Below are positions 26,501-39,997 of a DNA stretch of 64,000 nucleotides, piece by piece. The stretch spans positions 64,818,930-64,882,929 of the forward strand of contig JANCRA010000001.1 of assembly GCA_024362935.1 (NCBI GenBank), given 5' to 3'. This DNA is from Setophaga petechia (lineage: Eukaryota > Chordata > Aves > Passeriformes > Parulidae). Position 1 is the stretch's first letter. Each line of letters opens with the position of its first letter. The notes under the pieces are model-generated. The model ran no database searches. It was not told where the DNA came from and was given only the letters and a program-made list of their open reading frames with translations. The position numbers and the translations under genes were made by a program.

Positions 26501-28959
26501 GGAAGGAGAGAGTTTAAAATACCTACCATGAGGCGCTCACAACAGAGCAAATGCTGACTCTACTATAAAATGCCAGCTAACTTTAGTGAGTATAATAGGC
26601 AGAATTTATTTAGGGACAATGAAAGGCAAATATTAACCTTAACAAATGGGATGTCAAAAAGATGGGATTTAATGTGGAACTGAAATGGTAAAATGCTGGT
26701 TTTCTTTTCTGCTGTTCCAGTTCTGAAGGGAAAAGGGATTCATTACTAAGTTTTGAGCTTTTGTCAACTCAGTAGCCTTAGAACTAAACAGAGCTACAGT
26801 GCTTAGGCAAGTTCAAACACTAATGGAGTTTGTCTCTTCCACTTGCAAATTTCTAGCCTGTAGTCTACTTGGGTGTTCTTTCTCTTCTTGTATTATCTGA
26901 GGTCTTGGGAGATTTCTCATTTGTTATTTGATTTATGATATAGCATAATGAGCAGTCTAATTGACACTGAATAAACTGATAGTGAAATAGCTCTGCTGAC
27001 TTTATGAAGGGAAGATTACATAAAAATTAGTATTTTCTCCTGTTGTTGGCCTTATCTCTTGAAATATCATAAACCACACATACTTAGCTTTATCTGCTGA
27101 CACATGATGCTCTCTGTTATCCTGGAAATCCAGGGCAGTAAAATCCTGTGTCACACAACTTCCTAGAGAAAAGGCCTTTGTTTGTTACAAAATGCCAGCA
27201 GATATTTGTGTTCATTTGCAGTCAGCTCAGGTGCCTGTAGAATTTTGATGGAGTCCCTTTATTCAAAAAGCAAGGGCTTTTCACAGTTTATGCCAAGGAC
27301 TTCTGGATAATTAATTATAATGGATACTGTAAAACTGAAAGCACTTTATTTGTGCTGTCATGTGCAGTTTGGGATAGGATGAAAATAGTTTTTCTTTTCA
27401 TGGATGATGTAGAAAATGAGAGGATGGCTGGCTAGCATGTCAATGAGATGGGCTTCTGCCTTCAGTGGAGCAAGAGGCTTCCCCCCATAAAGCCACTGGT
27501 ATTTAATTGTGCAGATGCACTACAAAAGTGCTTAATCCAAACACTTAATGGCATAATTGTCAAAATGAGGCGTGGAGATTCGCTGCAGCCAGTACCAAAA
27601 AAGGGTTCATGAGTTGGAATTTAGAATAGAATTTTCTAAACTGGTGTTCTGTGCTGCAGGAGTGGGGCACAACTGGTTTTTGGGGGTTTCTTGAGGTTTG
27701 TGTTTTTAAGGCAGAAAACACAGTATCTGTTAAAATTGGTGGAGGATGTTACATAATGTCAACACCAATCTGGTTTATCTTTCTGCTGTTTTTGTACTTG
27801 CACTAATGGACAGATGTCTTTTCTTACCTCCTGTGTCATTACCATGGCATGTGTTTCATGAGCTGCTTTCAGCCAGAAATGCCAGAGAGAAACTGATCTG
27901 TCATTCCATCTTATTTACAGGCAGGCAAGATTTATATGGGTTTTTACCTTCCATGAAACTTTTGTGGTTCTGACGTGGCAAGAGCTTTTTCAAAAATGTA
28001 CTGCAATAAAAGAATTCACTTCTAATGCAGTGCATTAGCAGACAACACAAATCCACGAATATCCCATGTAAGAAAAGTTCCCTAAGTGAACTTTGTTTGC
28101 AAATGCTGGGCTGGAGATGAACATGACTGCAAAAATGTTCTTTATACAGGACATGGTAGCCAAATTTGTATGCTGCATTGACTGCAGAATATCTGAGGAA
28201 ACTGTATCTCTCTGAAATAAGTAAAATATCAGTCAAATAGTATAAAATTAGAAATGAAAATTCCATCTGTCTTAACCATAATCATTGACAAATTCACTGA
28301 TATTTCTTTCTTCTCAGAAGGTATTATTTTTACTTTACTAAAACCTTCCCCTAGACCTATTAAGTGTTTTGGGGATGCTGATTTTTAAGGAAAGTTGTAG
28401 GTAGGTGCACTGCCAAGACCTGTGTAACCTGAGGCCAGTCACAGTAGCAGCACCAGGGCAAGCAGTCAGCCTGAGCCCCAGGGCCGGAGGGGAACAAGCA
28501 GTGTGAGACCCCAGTCATGGTGGTGTCCAGAAGCTGCTGTGCAAGGCAGATAGCAGCAAGGCAAAGCTGGTTCTGGAGAGGGACAGAGTCCCAGCTTCTA
28601 CAGCTGCTGGTCGCTGCAGAGGCTTTGGTGGTGCGCGTCATCTTTCTCCAAAGGCCGTTTTGGCAGGGGATTCAAATGGTCACTTGACACCTCCTTTTGC
28701 AAAGGAGTCACACAGCAGAAGATGCCAAAGACCTGCTGCTGCTAGGCAACAAAAGTGCCTTTGGCCTGGCAGTGGGAATTCAGCCTCAGAGATGAGCAGT
28801 AATATCACTTGGCAGAGGAGAGCAGGGAGAATACACTTAGGGAGCAGTGTGCTAAACTCAGGTAAGGAGTTCAGCTGCTAAATTCCTTCCCAGACACACA
28901 GGAGAGTCTGCTACTGATAGATTTCTTCATTCCCATCGAAGAAGTGCCCCACAGGATGG

Positions 28960-29085
28960 ACTGTAAGACATCTCGCCCTCTGCCGGCCCCGGGCTTCCCT
29001 TCAGCACTTTGGGAGGAACAGCTCCTTGGCCGGCTCTCCCTGCGGGCTGCGCTGCGAGTCCTGGGCGGCAGCATTGCCTGCGTTC
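28960..29085. other. Small CpG-rich, GC-rich patch
   Basis: About ten CpG dinucleotides fall in roughly 110 bases (around 28971-29080), in a neighbourhood with almost none. Open frames cover it on both strands (28944-29177 + and 28871-29221 -), but neither has a domain I recognise. It could be an unannotated exon, a small promoter or a GC-rich repeat fragment. Confidence 0.4.
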
Positions 29086-32000
29086 TGAGTTTAGTGTGTG
29101 TCCTCGTGGCTTGGGAGAGACCTGCAGGGAGCCATGGCTTCAGGAGGAATGTAGACAGTGGAATTGTGTATAGCTGATAGGTACAACTGGTCTGAGGAAC
29201 ACGTACATCTGAGTGCTTCATGTCATGTTGTGCAGTCTTTGCTTATCTGCCCTGTGCAAAAGCCAACTCCTCCATGGCATTAAGTCTTTTGATGTTCTAG
29301 TGCTATTCAAAATATTACTTACTTTAAATGTTGCTGTTAAAATCTTTAATCTGGCACCAAAATAATTCATTTTGTTGTAACCACGAAGTAAAATGTGAAA
29401 CTGTACAAGCTATAATAGATTTTTTTTAGGTGTGTAGGTGTTTTAGAGGTTAGACCATGATTCTTAAAAGCAGTATTTCACAAGTATTCTGCATTTCTTC
29501 AGGAAGAATGTGCATATAATATTGGAATGATTTAAATTAGAGTTGCTTTCAGGTTGTTAACTATGGAGTGCACTCAGCAGGCAGTGTCTGTACAATGGAG
29601 TGCATGTGCACACTACGAGTTAGAGGGAAAAACAGCAACTGGTTTCTCAAGGCACAGTATTTTACCTTAGAGCACTGGTCTAAGGGTGGCTGAGTGGCAT
29701 GCTCAGTGGAAAGCCTAAGAGAGACCACATTTTTCAAGGGATTGTTCCCTTTTAACTGCTAGAAGGGAGAAACAATCCAAACTACTAATTGGGCATAATA
29801 GTTTCAAGGATATGTAAATAGACATGCAAGCAGCTGCAGTTATGGGCTAATTATATCTTGTTTCCAGTTAAACAGGTGGTTTCTTGAGCCACAGAAGCAG
29901 GAAAAACAGCTTGGATGGGGTCTTTATTTAGACGGAAATCTTGTGTCCACAAAGCTCTTTCAGAGGACTCATTAATTTGCAGATTTGTGAGTCAGACAGA
30001 CCAGAGCATTGTAAGGTAAAACTGTGATGAATTTGAGAAGTATCTGAATTTTTTTTTGTACTTTATTCAACATAATTCAGATTAAGAAAAGCATCTTGTT
30101 AAACTCTTTGAGATGTTTGTAGCTCATCATTCCAACACCAGGCAATCCAAAATTCTGTAGCCTTCATTTGCATGTCTTACTGTGTGTGCTCCTTCAAGAT
30201 TCAAAAAAACTGAAAAGGTATTCATAGTGCACAGCATGAGCCTTGCAGTGTCAGTTTAAAGAGGAAATTTATTGCTGTTTGCACTGGTCAGGCTGGTGCT
30301 GAAGGAATGGGGTAGGGCTGATCTCTGTGTCAGGAGATGAGCAGTTAATGCCAGCAGGGTGGGAGGGAAGCAGGCTGAGTGAGCAGCTGCTTCCACGCGG
30401 CTGCAGGGAGAGCTTCCCGTGGGGCAAATGGAGCAGCTGCACTGGGGATGCTGCAGAGCTCTGCAGGATGAGCCCTGGTTCTAACAGAGATTGTTCCAGG
30501 AGGACTTACTGTCTCTCTGAGGACATCCTTTGACACAAAGGCCTCTCTGTAATAATGATGGTTGCTCATGGACAAATGTGACATCATTAACACAATTGTT
30601 AATGGTTTTTTTGTTGTTTGTCTTTGAGTTTGTCACCCTGAAGGAGCCTGGTGAGCAGAGTGTCACTGTGTGACCAGTGAGCTGTCTGTGGAACAGCTGC
30701 AGTCTCCACACCTGCACCTCCGCTGGAAATAGTCTGGCAACTTCTGCCTTAATGAAACTTGAAACCACAGAGCTAGAAAAGGTTATTCTGTAATTTCTAC
30801 TGAATTGGCTGCTGGGTTATTATTTTACATTGCTTTTCTTTAGTGCTTGGATAATTCTGATCTGCCACCACCTCTTCAGCTGAGTTCTGCCCATTTTTGC
30901 CTTAACAGAAGGTCAAGTCGAAGGAGTACTTTCAGAGATGATGCTGCACTAATTCCAATTTGTTTTAAGTTCATTCTTGTGTCAGACACTGTATTGTCAG
31001 TAAGTTTTTTGATGTGACATTAGAATAATAATTATTAGTCCTTAAATAAATATCACTCTTTAAAACAGCAATAGTAGAGCAATAACAAAGACTATTCCTG
31101 CAGTCAAGGACTCACTTGCCCTTGGGTACTGAATGACAGTGCCAGGATGTAGTGCCTCAGCATTTCCTTTCTGTCCAAATGTGTTTCTGGCATTTCATTA
31201 ATATTGGTTTGTGATAGAAACAACACAGCAGAGCTTGAAACAAACACTGAGAAATGTGATTTTTGGCTACTTGGAAGGAACTGAATAATTTGGTCTGCCC
31301 CAAAGCTGTAGTAAGACTAGAAGTATTTTTTTATTTCCAGACAGGGAAATGTTATAAAAAGCTGTCAGCCAAGTGTACAGTCTAGTTATCTCATCTTATT
31401 GCATCTTGCAAGTGTAATCAAAACCCATCATCAGAAATCATCTTTTGCTGATTTTACACGTAAGCAACAACTTGCTCCAGGTCAGTTATGGTCATTAGTA
31501 AATGTAACTAACTGGTGCTAATATTTAGATTTTTATTAGCAATAAATGCCTTTGTCTGTAGGAATAAGTGTTCTTTGGACTAGATATTGAAAGCCAGAAA
31601 TTATCTCTCAAGTAATTTATTAGCATACTGTAAATTTCTAACCATACAGTGCAGATCTTATTTCTGAGGAGTGCAGTTTGTTGAGTGATTTATAGGGCTG
31701 ACAATACTAAGCTCAGCAAATGCATTAAGTGCTGCAACTTCCTTTTGAGGAAAAAATAAGTGCTTTATGTTATCAGAGAGTCATAAATCTTGTAATCATA
31801 AACCTATCTGTTGCTGTTAGCTAATCAGACTCATTGTTCCATGGATAATATTTTCAGGTAGTGCTTTAGTGAATTGTCTGTTTTATTGCTTTTGTAAGTC
31901 AGTATCCATCTTTTCTTTGACTCACCGACAGGGTACAAGTCCCTTAAGAATATGTCAATCTTTGAAGTGAGAACATGCCCCCCTCTTTCAGTGTATGAAT

Positions 32001-33166
32001 CCATTTAGAAATTCAATTTCATTGTTAATGAACAGAATAAAAACCAAAGCTCTTGAATGAGGAAAAGAATTATGGTCAAGGTGAAAATGAGTACTCAAAG
32101 CTGTCAGCAGCCCCAAAGACAGGAGATGTGCATCAGCACTTGTGCTATTGCCAGTTCCCATTGAGTTGCTTTGTAATTCCTGTCCCATGGTATTGCCCTG
32201 GCTTTCAGTTGTTGAACTTCTCCTGGAAGACTGAATGCATCCAGCAGACAGCCAAATGAAGGACTGAGCCAGGCCAAGTGTGCTACAGCAATTGGCTCAT
32301 TTCCTTTCTTACAGAAAAGTGTTGGGACAATCTAACAGAAAATGGAGACCTGGCTGGTGAGCAGTGAGATAAACTGCAAACAAAAGGTGCTGTGCTATAA
32401 ACTAGTCCCTTTCTTCTGTTATCTCTCCTATCTTCTTGCTTGTCCCCTCTCCTGTGACAGGGACAAAGATGGAAATGAAAGTCAAGTGCCAGCCTTTGAC
32501 TGCTTTACTGAATGAAAAGGATTCTGAGTGCTTGAGGTGAAGCAAGCCAGCAGGAGAATGAAGGGTGTCATAAAAAAATAACAGTGCTTCTGTGTTCATT
32601 CTGAAAGCCTTTATTTAATAACTCTAAGTTATTAGTGCAATTGTGTCCATATTAAAAACAAGTCATTTTATTGACATTTGATTAGAAAATCAGCTTTATT
32701 AGGAGTGGGAATAATTGTCCCAGGTTATTTATTTCAGTTTAATAGGTCAACAGCACACGTATCTGCAGTGTGTGTTCTCATTATTAATAACTCTATGTAC
32801 AAATATATAAATACCTAATAATTGGGGACTTGACATTTAGAGTGTAGGCTTGGGGAGGGCTAGATAATGCTTTTTAATGTAACTTGACAGCGTTAAAATG
32901 TAAGTTTTATTAATTCCATTATTGTACTGCCATAATGCAAAATTATAAAGAGATGCAACTTGGATTTATAATTTACTTCCACCTTCCAAGTCTTTAATGT
33001 ATTATGGTTACATTTGCTCAAATACATGGAAAAAAAAAAGGGATCTTGAATCTTAGTATGTTTTTTCCCCTTCCCAATAAAGGGCAAACAGATCTGAGTT
33101 GATTTACATAGCAACATCCAAGTCTCTGTGCTTAGAAATAGAGTTAGTGCTAAATGAGCCTGGCAG

Positions 33167-33172
33167 GTGGAT
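33167..33172. other. Target site duplication, left copy, solo LTR
   Basis: GTGGAT directly precedes the TG that starts the solo LTR. The same six bases follow its terminal CA at 33547-33552. Confidence 0.85.
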
Positions 33173-33546
33173 TGTCACAGACATTCTTCTTGAAAAATCC
33201 TTTCTTAGGATTTTTCCCTGCTGGAGCTCAGAGGCTCAGCAGTAAATGTAAACAATTATTATCTGCTGCTGTGGAATGCAACAGGTCCACCAATGTTTAG
33301 ATCTGCTGACCATTCACAGGCAGGACTGCTATCGCTCGGTGCTGAGACACAGATGTTGTTATTAATTCTTTCTATCTCTCTCTTAGCTTAGCAGCTTCAG
33401 AAGAAGCTCCTTTTCCTTTCTATAATTATGTAGTATAGTTATAATGTTATATATATATCACAATATAATAAATCTAGCCTTCTGATAATGGAGTCAAGAT
33501 CCTGTCTCTTCCATCCATCTACAAACCCCTGTGACCACCGGCAACA
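33173..33546 (+). repeat. Solo LTR, TguLTR5-like (passerine)
   Basis: A 374-bp element starting TGTCACAGACATTCTTC and ending GGCAACA, bounded by identical GTGGAT hexamers. Its order matches what I remember of the songbird TguLTR5 family: a TCTGCTGCTGTGGAATGCAA block, a TTCTTTCT/CTTAGC tract, an AT-rich TATA region near 33450, AATAAA at 33467-33472, then GCCTTCTGATAATGGAGTCA. A 10-bp inverted repeat near its start (33192-33201 with 33207-33216) is part of the U3. No internal viral sequence is present, so it is a product of LTR-LTR recombination. This is the strongest pointer to a passerine host. Confidence 0.85.
33467..33472 (+). promoter_or_regulatory. Poly(A) signal of solo LTR
   Basis: AATAAA lies about 75 bases before the LTR end, the expected position for the R-region signal, just downstream of the AT-rich TATA region. 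Confidence 0.65.
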
Positions 33547-33552
33547 GTGGAT
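33547..33552. other. Target site duplication, right copy, solo LTR
   Basis: GTGGAT directly follows the terminal CA of the solo LTR and matches 33167-33172. Confidence 0.85.
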
Positions 33553-35798
33553 AGTCACAGAGATTCTTCATTCTGGAAGAACTCAGAGCAGAATCCCAGA
33601 AACTGAAATTCAGGATGAAATGCTTCTGCATGTTTTCTGCTTTTCTGCTCCCAGACAGGATAGTGGGCTGATGCAGAGTTCCTAAAGAATCTTCCATGCC
33701 TGCATCAGGAGATGCAGATAAAAGCATTTCAGGGTATTTATGCTATTTTTTCCAGTTAAATTGAGAGATGGAGTTCTCTTAGCCTGCTGCTGTGTGGAAG
33801 AGCACATATTGACAAATGACACTCTTTGAATGCTTTCTGACAATAACAGTGCTTCCTGCCAATTTCTGCTGCCAATAATAATGACTGTCTGCTACAGCAA
33901 ACGACTGATGAATGTCTCCAAATGACCTTTTAGCAGCTACTGTCAACATGAACTACTCTGCAGCATTTCCACCTTCCCTGGGAATTGCTGGGGTTGCATC
34001 TGGAGTGTGTGAAGGTAACTGACAGAAGGACAGCTGGATCTGTGTGAGTTTGGATGGCATTGCCACTGGTCTAGCTCTGCATCTTGTGATGAACACTCGA
34101 GGTTACAGTGACAGATGATCTCTAGGGATGGGGAAAGGTGCTTGCCTGTGTGCGAGTTTGTCACCTAAAGGAGACACACACACAAGAGTTGTTCTGACCT
34201 GTGCAAGGAGCAGGGAATGAGCTTCAGAAGCCACTGGATCACATGAAGGTCATGTTGTTCAGGTTCCTTAGAAACAATTAGAAGCATGCAGCTTCCTAGA
34301 AAACACAGGGAAAAAATAAGCTACAGGAGGTGAAGCTGGAATTGGGGAGTTAAAGTTCCTGATGAATGACAGATTTCCTGTGGGACCAATTAATCCTCAG
34401 TTAATTGTGTAAACCAGTTGTGTAAAACATGGCTTCTTGTGAGAGAATTATTGCTTCTTGGTCATGGCAGTTTCCTGTCCTCTGTGCAGTGTGATCCCAT
34501 CTGATTCCCAGGCAGCTCTATTTAGCTTCCAGCCCAAAATGCCAAGACAGTACAAATATTTGAGAGTATGGAGTAAGATCTCTTGGATTTGAAAGAACAC
34601 AAACATCTCATCCTCTTGCTTAGAGAGCTGCTTTCTTGAGGCTTATGTCAGAGGACCACTCTTTTAAAATCTCTATATGTGTAACATGTATTTAAAAATA
34701 GGTGTGAAAAAGAGGTTGCATGATGTAGCTTGGGCTGCTCTGAATGTCGCTCTTGGAGGCTATTTTTCTTACAAAGCTGAGAAATTCTTGTTCTTTTTGG
34801 CAGAGAGAGGAAAACAGATCTGGGCCCAGTGGATGGAGGAGATGGGGATTATAGTATCAGAACCAGAACTCATGGAACACCAATTTGCCGACTTGCCACC
34901 AGCACCTCAGACTCAGGTTTGCATCCTGGCTTTTTATGCTCCAGCTTCAGAACCTCTCTGCTCTGGATGACACTTCCCATCCCCAGCACAGGGCCTCAGT
35001 AATTCACAAATATATCCTACATCTCAGCTGTGACCCTCTGCAGGGAACTGTGTAATATAACTGAATCCTTACAGCACTGCTTGCTTCGTGGAAGTTGTTC
35101 AAACACTTCTGTTCTTGTAATGTGAGGCAGCTGCTGGGCACAGAAATCTCATTCCTAAACACTGAAATTTAACAGCATTTTAGTAATTAAAAGGCACTAT
35201 TTTTGGTGCTTAATTTTAGCCTGGTGTTGCTATGGAAAATAAAGAGCTGTGCCTTCCCTTCCCCCCTGGCTCCTAAAGAGAAAATTGAAAGCCTTTGATA
35301 TTAATTCTCTCTGCAACATAAAGCAAGAAAATTCCCAAATAAATGGCTTTTAGTGTTGTGGTACACAATATAAGAAAACACACTGTAAATTAATTATTCT
35401 CTACAGACTACATTATTATGAGATTGAGATAAGCTTTGACCTTTGCTGCATCCATTTGCATAATGCAGCACACAGTACTGTGCCATTGTGGATTTTTCAT
35501 CATTGCTTTGTGCTGCTACTGATAGTGAAATGTGTTCACTTCAAATACTCCATTGTGTCAATTTTAATTGCAAACATACTCTTCATGTTGAATGTTGGAC
35601 TAAAGTAATGCTGAGTACAATTTATCTTTTAAGACCCACTGGCTTCTGGTATCTAAAAGACAACCAGGACTGGAATTGGATATTGAGAGCACAGGATATT
35701 GATCATTACAAGTCCATAGAAATATTATGCTTAACTGGGGAAATTGCTGCGGAATAAAATGTTGGCCCTAATTTTCGCTGATTTCACTAAAGAAGCTC

Positions 35799-35814
35799 TT
35801 TTTTTTTTTTTTTT
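35799..35814. repeat. Poly-T homopolymer (T16)
   Basis: Sixteen consecutive T. It could be a poly-A tail of a - strand retroposon, but no retroposon body is recognisable next to it. Confidence 0.85.
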
Positions 35815-38800
35815 CTCCAAATCCAAAAGAGGAGCACAGTTATACTTTTAGGAATTAATCTCCTTGTTATGTACATGATTGACTTTGAAAGAGGTGGGTT
35901 AAATAGTGAAGTTATTAATCAGCATGTGCAGACAAAATGAAAACAGTTAAGAAATATTCTTCATTAGTAGGATATCTTAGATACAGGTAGTAAAATGGTG
36001 TGCTGGGCTGGCTGCTCAGCAAATAACCAGAATGGACAGATGGTTTTGCATTATCTGTTGTATGGAAATACAAGGTTTGTAGCAGTGTGTTTTGTATTGA
36101 TGCTTATTCATTTGTGAGAGAGTAATTTTCAGGCTGCTGGTTCAGGAAACATTCTACATCTTCTTTTGCATCTGCAGAACAACTGCTTAAGCTAGGATTG
36201 TCAGTGTTTTATTTCTGGGAAGCTGCAGGCTTCTAATGTCTTCCCAAAGCCAAAGAAATGAGTATAAAATAGGATTTTGGGGCTGGGATCCAGGGTTTAC
36301 TGTCCATGAGCATTCTTTGTTTTGCTGTGTAAAATCTTACTCCATACTCACTCTATTCCTGCCAATACATGATGTCAACAATTAGCACAGAAAAAACAGT
36401 TTCTCTTAGTAACAGTTTACAAATGGTGGGGGATACATTGAGTTTAGGTAGTCATGCAACCAGTATGTTTCCTGAAAAGGAGCACTGTAAACAATAAGGC
36501 CACGGTATAAAATCTTAATAGCAAATAGTTGGTTACTCTGGAGAGGCAGGCTGAGTATTTCACATCTACAGGACATAAAAATTACAAGTTGTAAATTACT
36601 GTCTGTTTCAAAGCCTCAGAGTGGAAGTTGCGCTAGACAAGGTGCAGAGTTCAGGTCTTTTAGGTAATCAATATTTCTTTAATTTCTCATGTGCCAATAA
36701 TACTGGGATTTTTGTCCAGTTATGCCACCCCTTGCTATTGACTTCCATTCCTTCCAATGGATATTGGAAGCATAAACCCGTGTCACAAGCTTTGAGAGAA
36801 CCTGTGGAACAGTCCCGTGGTTGCCTCATGTTTATGGTATTGACAGGGGCTGGAGGAAACTCAGGATGAATCTCTCTGAAGCACACACAGATACCCCGTG
36901 TATGGGGCAATACCACTTCTCATACAGTATTTTTGGCAACTTCATCCTGGTGTTAATTCTGTGAGAGATACTGAAGATGAAGAGGAATATTTTTCACATT
37001 ACCATCCAGTAATGTGAATGTAGTGTGTTTGTTTTTTTTCAAAACATCACTCAATGTGGGTGTATTCTATTTGCTAAAAATCGGAAAAATTTCTGCAGCA
37101 TGATCGTTTCACTTTATCCTGTTCTTTCAGATAATTTCATCAAGAGGTTATCCTGATGTAAAATTTTCTCTAATGTGGTGATTTTTCAGACAAAGATTTT
37201 TAAGTCACAGGAACACTGTAGTACTATTTTTGAAATGGTAAATAAGTGTAGATGATGAAATAATCGAGGCCAGAGTCAAGGGGTTTTTTCCCATTTTGGG
37301 AAGGTTTAACCTTATTCCACCTGCAGACTGTGTGTGTCAATGGATGTTGCTCTTGAGAAGAAATGGTCACTATTCTGACCTGAGCTTTTCTGTCTGTTGG
37401 ATAAAATTATCTCCTCTATCTGCCTTGACTCAGCAAGGAATTTTTGTTTTTCTGCGAACCTTTCTCTTGTGTTCAGGATTTCATTATTTCCATCTTTGCA
37501 TTACAATGGGCACGTCCTTCTACCTCTTAACTTGGTCAAGGCTCAGCTTGTAAGCATGTGGAATGAAACGTTCAATCATGCACACCTTACATCTTAGCAT
37601 AAGAAGACCTTTTTCCTATGAAATGTTTTGAAAATTCTTGGGAATAATTTTCAAAATTTGAAATAGAAGAAAGAGCCAACAACACAAAGTAGATCAATAA
37701 ATTAGTGCTCTAATTTATTCATTGGGATGAGGATTAGCTTTTCTAATCCAATATCCTGCGAAATCAGTCTATTTGTACACACATAATTATACTAATTTAT
37801 ATCAGTATATAAATGAATGCTAATTGATACAGAATGTTATACACAGAGTGTACCACCAGTTTCATTAATCCTTAGGAAAACAAATACTGGAAAGGACAGA
37901 AGGGACCATTTCATGCTTTTTGCAAGACTCCATTTTATAGTGTTTTGCTCATTCCCTTAACTGCATAATGACCAAGGATATTGACTTTGAACACTGAAAC
38001 AGAATTTTGGCAGCCTTTTGTGAGATGAGGGTTTAACTTATGCTTGAAACTGCCTCTGATCAGAGCATTTTACTTTTTCTGTTGGATGTGTGAGCACTCC
38101 TTAGACATTTATTTCTGTCTATGATTACAGGATGAGGAGATGAAATTTCTAGCTGCCATATGTGGTTAAATGTTGTTTTAAATGCAGTGATCCTCAAAAG
38201 AAAGTTGTTTCAGAACTCATCATGGTGTGAACGTTAGACAGACTTCCTAAATGAGGGTGGTACTTTCCCAGCCACTTCCTTCTGTGTTAATTGGAATAAA
38301 CAGCTCATCAAGCCAACCTGAGCTTTTAAGATAATGACCTTGTTCCTTCTGGAGGTTTTCTCAGCATGATGGGTACAGGCTTGTGGTTATTAGTACAGCA
38401 GATAACTGAGTTTTCTTGTCACTTATTCCAGCTATTTGCTCTGCTGGAATTTTACAGATAGATATTACTGCCAAGTGCTATTATCACCCTGAGAAAGTCC
38501 TGGACAAATTATCCTGCTGAGTCCACGTAGAAAAGGCAGCCTATCAACTGATTTCACCTCAGTTCTGTAATCTGACTTTTCCTGGTATTCATACCAGGTC
38601 GTTCTGGAACATAAGGATCTTAAGACTGTTGGATCAAGAGAAAATAAGATGTTTTTAAAAAAAGCAGCTGTTTTTGTTTTGCTTTTGGGATATAAAAATC
38701 ACTTTTGGGATTTCATTGCTGAAGTTCAGCTGAATTATCAGCCTGGCTTTTGTGACAGTGTGTTTGTATTTTGTCATGCTCTTGTTTCAAGGTAGCCCAA

Positions 38801-39911
38801 CTTCTCAAAACCAAGTTTGTTTGCTGTGGAGCAGAGAGTCTGGTGAGGTTGCTCCTCAAGTGCAGATTACCAGAATTCTCTGAGTACACTTAAAACTTAA
38901 ATATCCTCAGGATTTGACTTGTGATGTGCCAAGCAATGATCAATAAGGCTCAAAAATGCATCAAGACCTTGATAACATGATAGTTGATGCTTAAAGAAGT
39001 AATGATCACAAAGATTGAGATGTTGATTACTTTTAAGAGCAATACTGCAGCAGTCAAATGAAAAGATGTTAAAATTGCAGGGACTTGAGGTACTTTATTT
39101 CTAGCACTTCATTTGAGTTGAGACTTCCAACAGGAAAGTTAATTACCATGTAAAAATAACTCTTATTTCAGGTGTACCTTAGCTGAAACTAAAGGTAAGC
39201 AATGTGTTTTCCTCATTTTCCAGTTCTTATAATTTATCTGAAATTGATATGGCTGGAGTCAATGCTTCCATTTAAGTAGCATTTCATTTTTTCTCTACAT
39301 TTTAAAGTAAGCATCTATTCATTTTTTATTTCATTTATTGATTGAATTCATGGCCACAGAACTGCAAAGGATTTCACAGCTTTGTACCTTGGACAAAATT
39401 GCATTCTGCATTTTGAATTCAGTTTCATCCAGTGGATTTCACGCAAGTAAGCCAAGTTAGTTGAAGATGCCTTTTCTGAAACCACTCTTTGAATGATGAT
39501 TTTTAGCAGTTGGTACAAATAAGCACGGACTTAAAACCCACATTGTCATCATTTGAAATCTTAAATCAATTTAGATATGGTCCAGTGGCTGATTGTATTG
39601 TGAGCTGGACGTGCCTAATTATTTTCTTGCTCTGCCATCTCTTGGCTTTAAAAAGTGTTAAGGTTAAGAATTGACCCCTTCCCATTTTTTCTTCAAAAAG
39701 TATCTTTCTGTGAGTGCTGTGGTAGCTGGGGGACATTGAGACGACTGGGGCTGACAAATGATTAAGTCCTGTCCTGAGTCTGAATCTTTGGTCTGGTTGT
39801 GACGTGCACGGAGTCAGTTTAAAAGCTGCTCAGTACAAACATCTGCTGAGGAAAGCAATCGGCTTCCCCCAGCTGCTCTGTGGGTCCTGGGGACTGGGAG
39901 GAGAAAAAAGG

Positions 39912-39997
39912 CATTTCTTGCACTGAGCAAAGGCCATTTCTTGCACTGAGCAAAGTCCATTTCTTGCACTGAGCAAAAGTCATTTCTTGCACTGAGG
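39912..39997. repeat. 23-bp tandem repeat, about 3.7 copies
   Basis: The unit CATTTCTTGCACTGAGCAAA plus three variable bases repeats at 39912, 39935, 39958 and partly 39981. Copies differ only at the unit end (GGC, GTC, AGT), consistent with recent expansion. On the - strand the unit keeps an open frame across copies, which explains repeated peptide blocks in chance ORFs there. Confidence 0.92.

Larger units (their letters stand above)
12146..33166. other. Host non-coding DNA, no gene seen
   Basis: About 21 kb of mostly AT-rich sequence. No exon, RNA gene or full-length transposon could be supported. Special structures inside it are listed separately: inverted repeats at 13635-13721 and 18919-18973, small tandem duplications, a TC repeat at 23575-23590 and a CpG-rich patch near 28960-29085. 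An 11-bp tandem duplication (TTCTTCTAGAG twice) lies at 14913-14934. Open frames are all below about 145 codons and show no conserved motif. Confidence 0.55.

Noticed and set aside
34677..34970. 97-codon + frame as a possible host gene
   Set aside because: No domain, no splice or promoter support, and length within chance expectation for this window.
35799..35814. Poly-T as the tail of a - strand SINE or processed pseudogene
   Set aside because: No retroposon body, target duplication or gene-like sequence next to it.
38581..38598. CCTGGTAT-TC-ATACCAGG hairpin as a terminator or binding site
   Set aside because: An 8-bp hairpin is expected by chance in 64 kb, and intrinsic terminators do not apply to this host.
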